Assembly: GCF_004519335.1 (NCBI RefSeq)
Contig: NZ_SOZD01000002.1
Location: 1,010,964-1,074,963, forward strand
Direction: 5' to 3'
DNA: 64,000 nucleotides
Origin: Jiella endophytica
GTDB taxonomy: Bacteria; Pseudomonadota; Alphaproteobacteria; Rhizobiales; Rhizobiaceae
Numbering within the stretch: position 1 is the first letter of the stretch; each line of letters starts with the position of its first letter. The translations under genes and the position numbers were made by a program. The notes below the pieces were generated by a model. The model was given only the letters and a program-made list of their open reading frames with translations. It was not told where the DNA came from and did not search any database. Positions 39,649 to 47,044 of the stretch are shown here, one piece after another.

Positions 39649-40097
39649 GCGGCCTTCTCCGGTTGGCTCGGTGTGTCTTGGGAGAGCATCTTGGCGAAGA
39701 AGATGCGGCTCTCGCCCTTCGGATAGTCCGGCAGGCGGCCAAAGGGCCGGTAGCCGAGCTTTTCGTAAAATCCCGGCGACTGGAAGGAATAGGTGTCGAC
39801 CCAGATGCCGGTGCAGCCTTCTTCCCTGCCGATCGCCTCCGCCATCTCCATCAGCTGCCGGCCGAGGCCCCGGCCGCGCCAGCGCTCCGGCACCGCGAGG
39901 ATCTCGATATGCATCCAGTCCCAGTAGAGCTGGGCGATCAGGCCGCCATCGGCGCCTATCTCGTCCGTCAGCGCCAGGGTGACGAAGCGCGGCGCGAAGG
40001 CGAAATCCTTCTTGGTGGAGAACTCGGCGAGCGGCCCGACGATGCGGGCGCGAAGGTCGAGATCGGGCAGGGTCAGGCGTTCGATGGTCGGCGTCAT
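39645..40097 (-). CDS. GNAT-family N-acetyltransferase
   Basis: 150 residues. Acetyl-CoA site ILAVPERWRGRGLGRQLMEM near 80-98 (RGRGLG is the Q/RxxGxG/A loop), then GIWVDTYSFQSPGFYEKLGY with the C-terminal Tyr. The substrate is unknown. It lies between cobN (31 nt) and cobO (4-nt overlap), so it is under the same riboswitch, but no acetylation step is known in this part of cobalamin synthesis. The chosen ATG (MTPTIERLTL) excludes an Arg/Ser-rich extension running antisense-like into cobN. Confidence 0.85.
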   Translation of the reverse strand: MTPTIERLTLPDLDLRARIVGPLAEFSTKKDFAFAPRFVTLALTDEIGADGGLIAQLYWDWMHIEILAVPERWRGRGLGRQLMEMAEAIGREEGCTGIWVDTYSFQSPGFYEKLGYRPFGRLPDYPKGESRIFFAKMLSQDTPSQPEKAA

Positions 40098-40128
40098 GAA
40101 AGCGTCATGGCGCGGTCGCTGTGCCGCT

Positions 40129-43100
40129 TCAAGTGCGAAGTTCCGCCCGGGCAGAATTCGAGCGCGGCGACCAGAGGCCGCGCTCGATCGCCTCGGCGAA
40201 GCGATCACGGATTTCGCCGAGCGCGGCGGGATTGTTCGCTTCAAGGAAAGCGCGGACATGATCGTCCATCACGAATGCGTTCCAGGCCGCCTCGAAATGA
40301 TGGTCGCGCACCGCCCCGGTGGTCGCGGCGAAGGCGAACATGTAGTCGACCGTCGCGGCGATCTCGAAGGCGCCCTTGTAGCCGTGGCGCATGACGCCGG
40401 CGATCCATTTCGGATTGACGACCCGGGCCCGGACGACCCGGCCGATCTCCTCTTCCAGCGTTCGCACCACCGGCCGCTCGGGCCGCGAATGGTCGTTGTG
40501 ATAGACCACCGGTCGCGCGCCCGAGAGATGTTCGACCGCAGCCGTCATGCCGCCCTCGAACTGGTAGTAGTCGTCGGAGTCCAGCAGATCGTGCTCGCGG
40601 TTGTCCTGGTTCTGGACCACCGCCTCGATGCCGGAGAGCCGTTCCTCGAACATGCCTCGCTCGGCAGTGCCCTCCGCATCCGCCCCGTAGGCGTAGCTGC
40701 CCCAGACGAGATAGCTTTCCGCAAGATCGGCCTTGTCGTCCCAGCCCTTCTCGTCGATCAGCGCCTGCAGCCCTGCGCCATAGGCGCCGGGCTTCGAGCC
40801 GAACACCCGGAAGCCGGCGCGCCGCTCCGCTTCGCTTTCGTCAGCTCCCGCCTCGATCAGCGCCGCCCTCTCCCGGCGCATGCGCGCGGCGATCGGGTTG
40901 TCGGCCTCGTCCTCCTCGAGAGCACCGACGGCGCGAACCGCCCGGTCGAAGAGGGCGATCTGATCCGGGAAGGCATCGCGGAAGAAGCCGGAGATCCGCA
41001 AGGTGACGTCGATGCGCGGCCGTCCGAGCTCGGCAAGGGTGACGATCTCGTAGCCGGTGACCCTTCGCGAGGCGCGGTCCCAGACCGGCTTCGCCCCAAC
41101 CAGCGCCAAGCCTTGCGCGATATCATCGCCGCCGGTGCGCATGTTGGAGGTGCCCCAGGCCGTCAACCCGAGCGATGTCGGCCACTCGCCCTGGTCCTGC
41201 AGGTGCCGGGTGACGAGGAGCTCAGCCGACTTCCTACCGAGGCGCCAGGCGGTCTCGGTCGGCACGGCCCGGGTGTCGACGGAATAGAAGTTCCGCCCCG
41301 TCGGCAGGACGTCCGGCCGACCCCGCGTCGGTGCGCCTGACGGGCCGGGCGCGACGAAGCGGCCTGCGAGCCCTTCGAGGAGGCCGGCGATCTCGGCCGG
41401 GCCGGAGCCGATCACCGCCGGCTTCAGCTCCGTTTCGACCGCGTCGAGAACCGGCCTTGTGGATATCCAGTGAACATCCGGGGGTATTTCACCGGCGATC
41501 AGCCTGACTGCCAGGCTCTCCAGTCGCTCGACCGTATCGCCCACCGTGCGCCACGGGCTTGTGGACAGATCCGCCAGACGCTGTGGACGAGGTCCTTCCC
41601 ACGGTGCTGCCATGTCGCAGTCGAGGGGATCGAAGGACTTGCTGTCGTCACCAGCTGCGCCGTTACCCCCCTCTGTCCTGCCGGACATCTCCCCCTCAAG
41701 GGGGGAGATCGACCCTGGTCCGGCGGAATCGCCCCGTTCGGATGTTGCCGTGAAGTCTGTAACCTCGGCGCCGCTACCCCCCTCTGCCCTGCCGGGCATC
41801 TCCCCCTCAAGGGGGGAGATCGGACCTCGTTCGGCGGCATCGCCAATACTGCTGACGTCGGCTGGTGCGTTTTCCCAGCTATCAGTTGCGGCCAAAGGCT
41901 TTTCAGAAGAAACGCCGCCATCCCCGCCGCCTGATCTCCCCCCTTGAGGGGGAGATGTCCGGCAGGACAGAGGGGGGTGCCCAGCCGCCACGCCAGAAGG
42001 CAGTCCACACAGCCCCAGATCCGCCGCCAGTGCCCGCATCAGCGAGGCATCGCCGGGACGCGAGCCGCGAGGAAGCCGCGCCAGCGCCGCCACGAGGTCA
42101 TGCAGGAGCCTGCCGTCCGGCGAGACGCCGAAGACGTGCAGCCCGTCGCGGATCTGCATTTCCTTCAGATCGCAGAGATAGGCGTCGAGCTTGGTCAGCG
42201 CGCTGTCGTCGGCCTCGCCCGAAACGATGCCGGCGTCCTGGTCGAGACCGATGTCCCGGACGAGATCGAGGATCTCGGTCTTCAGGAGCGCGAGGCGCCG
42301 CGGATCGCCGCCCGCCGCCTCGTAATATTCATCGACCAGCGCCTCGAGATCCTTCAGCGGCCCGTAGGTCTCGGCCCGCGTCAGCGGCGGTGTCAGATGA
42401 TCGATGATGACCGCCGACGTCCGGCGCTTGGCCTGCGTCCCCTCGCCCGGATCGTTGACGATGAAGGGGTAGAGATGCGGCATCGGCCCGAACACCGCCT
42501 CGGGAAAGCAGCGCTCCGACAGCGCCAGTGCCTTACCGGGCAGCCATTCGAGATTGCCATGCTTGCCCATATGGACGACGGCGTCGCAGGTCTCGCGGAG
42601 AAAGGCATAAAGCGCCAGATAGTTGTGCGGCGGCACGAGATCCGGCGAATGGTAGGTCTCCTTGGGGTCGATGTTGTAGCCTCGGGCCGGCTGGATCCCA
42701 ACAAGGGTATCGCCGAAGCGGGCGAGCGGCAGCGCAAAAGCCGGCTTACCATCTGCCGCGACGACGAACGGATCGCCCTCCGGCGGCCCCCAGCGGTCAG
42801 TCACCGCGCTGCGAAGCTCTTCCGGCAGGCTGTCGAAAAACCGGCGATAGGTGTCGAGCGGCATCACCTCGCGTATCTCGCGTGCGGCGGTGCCGGCATT
42901 GGTCGGCCCGGCCATCAGATAGTCGATCAGGGCGTTGCCGTTTTCCGGCAGCGTTTCGACCGGATAGCCCGCCGCCTGCATTGCCCTCAGGACCTCGACG
43001 GTTCCTGCCGGCGTGTCGAGACCGACGCCGTTGCCGAGCCGGCCGTCGCGGTTCGGATAGTTGGCAAGCAATATGGCAACGCGCTTTTGCGGGTTTGGCT

Positions 43101-44709
43101 TCCGCCGCAGCCGCGCCCAGCGAGTGGCGAGTTCGGCGACGAAGCGGACACGGCCTGCGACGGCGCGATGGGCGACGATGTCGGTCTCGGTCAGCGCGTC
43201 CCAGTCCCCGGCCGACTTGAAGGCGATGGCGCGGGTAAGGACGCGGCCGTCGAGTTCCGGCAGCGCGACGTTCATGGCGAGGTCCCGCGCCGACAGCCCC
43301 TGGCTCGACCCGTTCCAGCCCTCCTCGGAGCCGGAAGCCAGCACCCCCTGGAGAACGACGGCACCGGTTTCCTCCAGAACGGTCGCCACCCTCTCGGCGC
43401 CGGCCCCCGCTGCCGGAGACGAGACGGCAAAGCCGGTGAGATTGACGACGACATCCGGCGGTCGGCGGGAAAAGAGGCCGCGCAGGGTCTCGACCGAGAC
43501 GGGGTCCTTCAGGCTCGAGACATAGACGGGCAGAACGTCGAGGCCGCATTCAGCCATGGCCCTTGCCAAGGCCTCTATAGGCCCCGTCTGGCCGCTCTGG
43601 ACGAGCGCGCGATAGCAGACGATGGCGGCGAGAGGCCTTTCGGCGGCGGCGGCGTCCCGGGCCGCAGCCTCCTCACCCCGGGCCTGACCCGGTTCGTCAT
43701 CCCCTTCTTGGCAAAGGTCGTCATCCCGGGCTTGACCCGGGATCCATTCCAAACCGTCCTCGCCGCGGCGAGCGTCGCCGGGACCCCCCTCTGCCCCGCC
43801 GGACATCTCCCCCTCAAGCGGGGAGATCGGACCTTGTTCGGCGGCACCGGTCCGCCGCCCGACCGTCGCGACGGGGTTTGAGACCTTGGCGCTGTTACCC
43901 CCATCTGCCCTGCCGGGCATCTCCCCCTCAAGGGGGGAGATCGGACCTTGCTCGGCGCGTGCACCCTCAATTGAAGCGTCGGCAGGCTGCTCAAACCCCT
44001 TTTCAGGTAGCTTCAACCTTTCAGAACGGAGGCCGACATTGCCTGCTGCTGATCTCCCCCCTTGAGGGGGAGATGGCTGGCAAGCCAGAGGGGGGTGCTC
44101 GTCCGCTGCGGAAGCCAAAAACGCACCACCGTCCCGCGTAGGGTACCCCGCCTGCTCCGAGAGAGCCGACGGCACCACCCCCGCTTTCAGGAGCGGTGCC
44201 GCAGCGCCCGGCCATTCGCCTGTTCCAAGCACCGCGCGGCAGCCGAGCAAGAACCCCTCGGCATTTGCCGGCCCGCCTTCGATCAGGAACCGCCAGAGCC
44301 GGTCACGCTGGTCGAGCGGAATGGTGGTATAGGCATCCAGCCCCGGATCCGGCTTGTCGTCGCCGGGGATCACCGCCAGCAGGCCTCCCGTCCCTTGCGC
44401 ATTGGCGAGCAGCGCGTCGAGCCCATAGGGCCAGTAGGCGGCGCCGCCGAGAAGCCGCACCACCACCAGCTTCGCCCGGCCAAGCGTGCGGGAGACGTAG
44501 GTGTCGACCGACATCGGATGCTTGAGCCGCAGGAGATTGGCGAGCCGAAGCTCGCGCGGCCCGAGATCCAGGCGGTGCGCCGCCGCCGCCAGCGCGGCGA
44601 TTTCCGTATCCGCCGCGGACAGAAACACGATCTCCCCCGGCGACTGGCCGAGATCCACCGCCTCGCCGCCGTCGTCGATCGTTCCCTTCTGGGCGAGAAG
44701 AAGATGCAA
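40129..44709 (-). CDS. cobN: Cobaltochelatase large subunit with two in-frame repeat inserts
   Basis: 1526 residues; catalytic subunit of the aerobic CobNST chelatase that inserts Co2+ into hydrogenobyrinic acid diamide. Family blocks are intact: AYWPYGLDALLANAQG near 91, PLAAIVCYRALVQSG near 359, VAILLANYPNRDGRLGNGVG near 544, VVHMGKHGNLEWLPGK near 711, TSLGLTAWGTSNMRTGGDD in the C-terminal half and YQFEGGMTAAVEHLSGARP near the end. Known CobN proteins are about 1250-1280 residues. The excess lies at about 181-357 and 901-1025, where palindromic repeats are read through in frame (ISPLEGEM, SPPQGGRS and WIPGQARDD peptides). cobS and cobT are not in the window. Confidence 0.95.
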   Translation of the reverse strand: MHLLLAQKGTIDDGGEAVDLGQSPGEIVFLSAADTEIAALAAAAHRLDLGPRELRLANLLRLKHPMSVDTYVSRTLGRAKLVVVRLLGGAAYWPYGLDALLANAQGTGGLLAVIPGDDKPDPGLDAYTTIPLDQRDRLWRFLIEGGPANAEGFLLGCRAVLGTGEWPGAAAPLLKAGVVPSALSEQAGYPTRDGGAFLASAADEHPPLACQPSPPQGGRSAAGNVGLRSERLKLPEKGFEQPADASIEGARAEQGPISPLEGEMPGRADGGNSAKVSNPVATVGRRTGAAEQGPISPLEGEMSGGAEGGPGDARRGEDGLEWIPGQARDDDLCQEGDDEPGQARGEEAAARDAAAAERPLAAIVCYRALVQSGQTGPIEALARAMAECGLDVLPVYVSSLKDPVSVETLRGLFSRRPPDVVVNLTGFAVSSPAAGAGAERVATVLEETGAVVLQGVLASGSEEGWNGSSQGLSARDLAMNVALPELDGRVLTRAIAFKSAGDWDALTETDIVAHRAVAGRVRFVAELATRWARLRRKPNPQKRVAILLANYPNRDGRLGNGVGLDTPAGTVEVLRAMQAAGYPVETLPENGNALIDYLMAGPTNAGTAAREIREVMPLDTYRRFFDSLPEELRSAVTDRWGPPEGDPFVVAADGKPAFALPLARFGDTLVGIQPARGYNIDPKETYHSPDLVPPHNYLALYAFLRETCDAVVHMGKHGNLEWLPGKALALSERCFPEAVFGPMPHLYPFIVNDPGEGTQAKRRTSAVIIDHLTPPLTRAETYGPLKDLEALVDEYYEAAGGDPRRLALLKTEILDLVRDIGLDQDAGIVSGEADDSALTKLDAYLCDLKEMQIRDGLHVFGVSPDGRLLHDLVAALARLPRGSRPGDASLMRALAADLGLCGLPSGVAAGHPPLSCRTSPPQGGRSGGGDGGVSSEKPLAATDSWENAPADVSSIGDAAERGPISPLEGEMPGRAEGGSGAEVTDFTATSERGDSAGPGSISPLEGEMSGRTEGGNGAAGDDSKSFDPLDCDMAAPWEGPRPQRLADLSTSPWRTVGDTVERLESLAVRLIAGEIPPDVHWISTRPVLDAVETELKPAVIGSGPAEIAGLLEGLAGRFVAPGPSGAPTRGRPDVLPTGRNFYSVDTRAVPTETAWRLGRKSAELLVTRHLQDQGEWPTSLGLTAWGTSNMRTGGDDIAQGLALVGAKPVWDRASRRVTGYEIVTLAELGRPRIDVTLRISGFFRDAFPDQIALFDRAVRAVGALEEDEADNPIAARMRRERAALIEAGADESEAERRAGFRVFGSKPGAYGAGLQALIDEKGWDDKADLAESYLVWGSYAYGADAEGTAERGMFEERLSGIEAVVQNQDNREHDLLDSDDYYQFEGGMTAAVEHLSGARPVVYHNDHSRPERPVVRTLEEEIGRVVRARVVNPKWIAGVMRHGYKGAFEIAATVDYMFAFAATTGAVRDHHFEAAWNAFVMDDHVRAFLEANNPAALGEIRDRFAEAIERGLWSPRSNSARAELRT
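41665..41979 (-). repeat. Composite repeat unit 2 inside cobN
   Basis: 315 nt (cobN residues 911-1015) made of three copies of one palindrome, family D. In cobN sense there is an inverted copy at 41933-41978 (HPPLSCRTSPPQGGRS), then direct copies at 41777-41820 (ISPLEGEMPGRAEGG) and 41666-41710 (ISPLEGEMSGRTEGG). Each copy carries CATCTCCCCCTCAAGGGGGG on the plus strand. The layout equals unit 1. Confidence 0.9.
43717..43750. repeat. Family B-like repeat inside cobN
   Basis: GTCGTCATCCCGGGCTTGAC followed by CCGGGATCCATTCC: same design as the 17281 repeat (GTCATC-palindrome-GATCC). A degraded partial copy precedes it at about 43675-43703. Read in frame as EWIPGQARDD (residues about 321-330) and EPGQARG. 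Confidence 0.8.
43783..44097 (-). repeat. Composite repeat unit 1 inside cobN
   Basis: 315 nt (cobN residues 205-309). In cobN sense: inverted family D copy at 44051-44096 (HPPLACQPSPPQGGRS), then direct copies at 43898-43942 (ISPLEGEMPGRADGG) and 43784-43828 (ISPLEGEMSGGAEGG). Same order, orientation and total length as unit 2, with recognisably similar linkers. Confidence 0.9.
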
Positions 44710-44719
44710 GTCCGCGCCC

Positions 44720-45820
44720 TTATTCGGCTGCGGTGTGGGGGACCGCAGGGGCCTCGCCCGCCGCCAGCGAACGGATGCGTCCGTCGATCGCCGTGCAGAC
44801 CGCGTCGATCAGCCCGTCATGGAGGCCGATGACGACGAGCCGCGTCGCCCGTTTCTCGTCTTTGCCCCAGGGCCGGTCGAAATAGGTCTCGATGCGCTGG
44901 CCGACCGCCTGGACGACGAGGCGCATCGGCTTGCCGGGAATGTCGGCAAATCCCTTAAGGCGAAGGATGTCGTGCTCGCCGATCAGATCCTTCAGCCCGT
45001 CGACGAAGGCGGTCTGGTCGAGGACCGGGCCGGCATTGGCGACGAAGCTCTCGAACTCGTCGTGATCGTGCTCCTCGCCGCCTTCGTGCTCGATCTCGTG
45101 ATGGGATTTCCGCTCGGCGATGAGATCCTCGGCGCCGGCGGCGATCCCGAGCAGCACCTCGGCCGGCAGGCTGCCGTTCTCGGCGGCGACGGTCTTCACC
45201 GCCCGGGCCGTGGCGGCGCTGGTCAGCTTGCGCACCTCCTCGAGCCTGTCCCGGTCGATCAGGTCGGCCTTGTTGAGGACGATCAGGTCCGCCGCGCGAA
45301 TCTGGTCCTCGAAGAGTTCCTCGAGAGGATTGTCATGATCGAGGCTGTCGTCCGCCGCCCGCTGTGCCGCGACCTTCTCCTCGTCGTCGGCGAAGCGACC
45401 GGAGGCGACGGCCGCCGCGTCGATCACCGTGACGACGCCGTCGACCGTCACTTTCGTCTTCACCTCCGGCCAGTTGAAGGCGGCGACGAGGGGCTGCGGC
45501 AGCGCCAGTCCGGAGGTCTCGATGACGATATGGTCGGGCAGGCTGCCCCGTTCGAGCAGCTTCGTCATCGCCGGGATGAAGTCGTCGGCGACGGTGCAGC
45601 AGATGCAGCCATTGTTGAGCTCGACGACGTCGTCCTCGCTGCAGGTCTCGATGCCGCAGCCCTTCAGGATGTCGCCGTCGACGCCGAGATCGCCGAACTC
45701 GTTGATGATCAGCGCGATCTTCCGGCCGCCGGCATTCTGCAGGAGATTGCGGATCAGCGTCGTCTTGCCGGCGCCGAGAAAGCCGGTGATGACGGTTGCG
45801 GGAATTTTCTGGGCAGCCAT
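44720..45820 (-). CDS. cobW: CobW, GTPase metallochaperone of cobalamin synthesis
   Basis: 366 residues, COG0523/CobW family. Walker A GFLGAGKTT at 13-21, metal-binding CICC at 72-75 within NNGCICC, guanine specificity motif NKAD near 180, and a His/Glu/Asp-rich stretch (HHEIEHEGGEEHDHDEFE) near 221-238 that could bind metal. C-terminal CobW_C domain follows (FDRPWGKDEKRATRLVVIG). It is thought to deliver cobalt to the CobNST chelatase and is 10 nt upstream of cobN. Confidence 0.95.
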   Translation of the reverse strand: MAAQKIPATVITGFLGAGKTTLIRNLLQNAGGRKIALIINEFGDLGVDGDILKGCGIETCSEDDVVELNNGCICCTVADDFIPAMTKLLERGSLPDHIVIETSGLALPQPLVAAFNWPEVKTKVTVDGVVTVIDAAAVASGRFADDEEKVAAQRAADDSLDHDNPLEELFEDQIRAADLIVLNKADLIDRDRLEEVRKLTSAATARAVKTVAAENGSLPAEVLLGIAAGAEDLIAERKSHHEIEHEGGEEHDHDEFESFVANAGPVLDQTAFVDGLKDLIGEHDILRLKGFADIPGKPMRLVVQAVGQRIETYFDRPWGKDEKRATRLVVIGLHDGLIDAVCTAIDGRIRSLAAGEAPAVPHTAAE

Positions 45821-45869
45821 TCGGCGCCTCCTTTCTTCAAGGTCTCAATTGCGGGGAGCGGATATCCGC

Positions 45870-46388
45870 TCAACCCTTCAGTTTCATCGGCAGGCCGGCG
45901 ACGACGAAGTAGACCGTCGATGCGACGGCGGCGATCCGCTGGTGCAGCCGGCCGGCATGATCGCGGAACGCGCGGGCCATGGCATTGTCCGGCACGATGC
46001 CGAGGCCGACCTCGTTGGAAACGAGGACGACCGGCGCCGCAAGCCCGGAGCCGAGACAGGCGGCAAGGGCGTCCGCCTCCGCATCGATCTCTCTGCCGTC
46101 CATCATCAGGTTGGTCACCCAGAGCGTCAGGCAGTCGACGAGGAGCATCCGGCCCGGCTTCGCCTCGCGCTCAAGCGTACCGACCAGATCGAGCGGCGCC
46201 TCGAGCGTCTGCCAGGTCGGCCCGCGATCCGCCCGGTGCCGGGCGATCCGCGCGTCCATCTCGGCGTCGAACGCCCGCCCGGTCGCGACATAGACCGGTG
46301 ACAGGCCGCTGCGGCTGACCAGCGCTTCGGCAAAGGCGGTCTTGCCGGAGCGGGCGCCGCCGATGACGAATGTGATGGTGTCGGCCAT
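45870..46388 (-). CDS. cobP: Adenosylcobinamide kinase / adenosylcobinamide-phosphate guanylyltransferase
   Basis: 172 residues starting [21 protein letters not shown]-loop GGARSGKT at 10-17, [19 protein letters not shown] near 34-52 with the guanylylated-type His, [11 protein letters not shown] near 87, and [20 protein letters not shown] near 123. It phosphorylates then guanylylates adenosylcobinamide on the way to the nucleotide loop. An ATG 15 nt upstream (46403) is possible. First full-size gene after the B12 riboswitch. Confidence 0.94.
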   Translation of the reverse strand: MADTITFVIGGARSGKTAFAEALVSRSGLSPVYVATGRAFDAEMDARIARHRADRGPTWQTLEAPLDLVGTLEREAKPGRMLLVDCLTLWVTNLMMDGREIDAEADALAACLGSGLAAPVVLVSNEVGLGIVPDNAMARAFRDHAGRLHQRIAAVASTVYFVVAGLPMKLKG

Positions 46389-46443
46389 CCGGGCTAAGGC
46401 CACGCGGCGCCAGCTTTTACGCAGCGTCGCGGATGCCCCCGAG

Positions 46444-46521
46444 TCAGCGCCGGCGGCGCGTGGCGGCCAGGGGAACGGCGAAGGCTGCCTGTCGCAGCGC
46501 TCGTGTGGAACCAGTCGTCAT
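46444..46521 (-). CDS. 25-residue ORF between B12 riboswitch and cobP
   Basis: ATG at 46521 preceded by GGAGG with 5-nt spacing, the best ribosome binding site in the leader. The frame encodes [11 protein letters not shown] followed by a short hydrophobic stretch and a basic ATRRRR end, closing with TGA at 46444, 55 nt before cobP. It may be a leader peptide, a small protein, or a translational coupling element. No homologue is recognised, so it rests on the ribosome binding site and position only. Confidence 0.5.
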   Translation of the reverse strand: MTTGSTRALRQAAFAVPLAATRRRR

Positions 46522-46536
46522 ATCAACCTCCGTGAC

Positions 46537-46557
46537 GGCCGCTCGTCGCAAGCGGCC
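46537..46557 (-). promoter_or_regulatory. Hairpin between riboswitch and small ORF
   Basis: GGCCGCT-TGCGACG-AGCGGCC on the minus strand, a 7-bp GC stem ending 5 nt before the GGAGG of the 25-codon ORF. It is the likely expression-platform element, perhaps competing with a ribosome-binding-site-blocking structure. Confidence 0.5.
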
Positions 46558-46574
46558 CTTTTCTTCTCGAAGCA

Positions 46575-46815
46575 CGGCAGGTCTCCTGGCTCGCGGGTCG
46601 TCAAAATCCATCTCGCCTTCCCGGAACGTAGGTTCCAGTGGCTTTCAGATCCCGGCGGGTCATCCCTGCCGGGCCAGTGACGCATTTCTCGCCGCTCTAC
46701 AGTCGCGGGGTCGGCTGCGATATGGACCCCCGGATTGGGTCGGCCCGTCGCATTCCCTCTTCGCCCCCGCCAGGCTTGCGGCGGGGGAACCGTCCTTCGT
46801 CCGGCACGGCCCCTG
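46575..46815 (-). promoter_or_regulatory. Cobalamin (B12) riboswitch
   Basis: Read on the minus strand it shows, in order, GAAGAGGGAATGCGACG, CCGACCCCGCGACTGTAGAG, AAAGCCACTGGAACC, CCGGGAAGGCGAGATGG, and the B12 box GCGAGCCAGGAGACCTGCCG (ending at about 46575). These are the conserved elements of the AdoCbl aptamer. It should turn down cobP-cobW-cobN-GNAT-cobO when adenosylcobalamin is plentiful. Outer edges are approximate. Confidence 0.95.
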
Positions 46816-47044
46816 AAGACCGCCCGATCGGCGCCAAACTAGCAGCCCGCCGACCGATCGCAAGCAGATTTCCCGCGCAGCCGGGACCGTGTCGCTGGGC
46901 GGAGCGAAGTCCCGCCCGGCGATTGACGCGCCTTCCGCAATGCAAAAACATCGCTGCGGCACGGTTTCTGTTTCGTCTCAGCCTCTATATCCGAAAGGAT
47001 CGACATCGCCGAAAGACAGCAAAATCGACGGAGACTGACGCTTC

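Noticed and set aside
41665..44097. CRISPR-like array in cobN because of repeated palindromes
   Set aside because: Copies occur in both orientations with unequal, coding spacers and no cas genes; they are dispersed palindromic elements, not a CRISPR.
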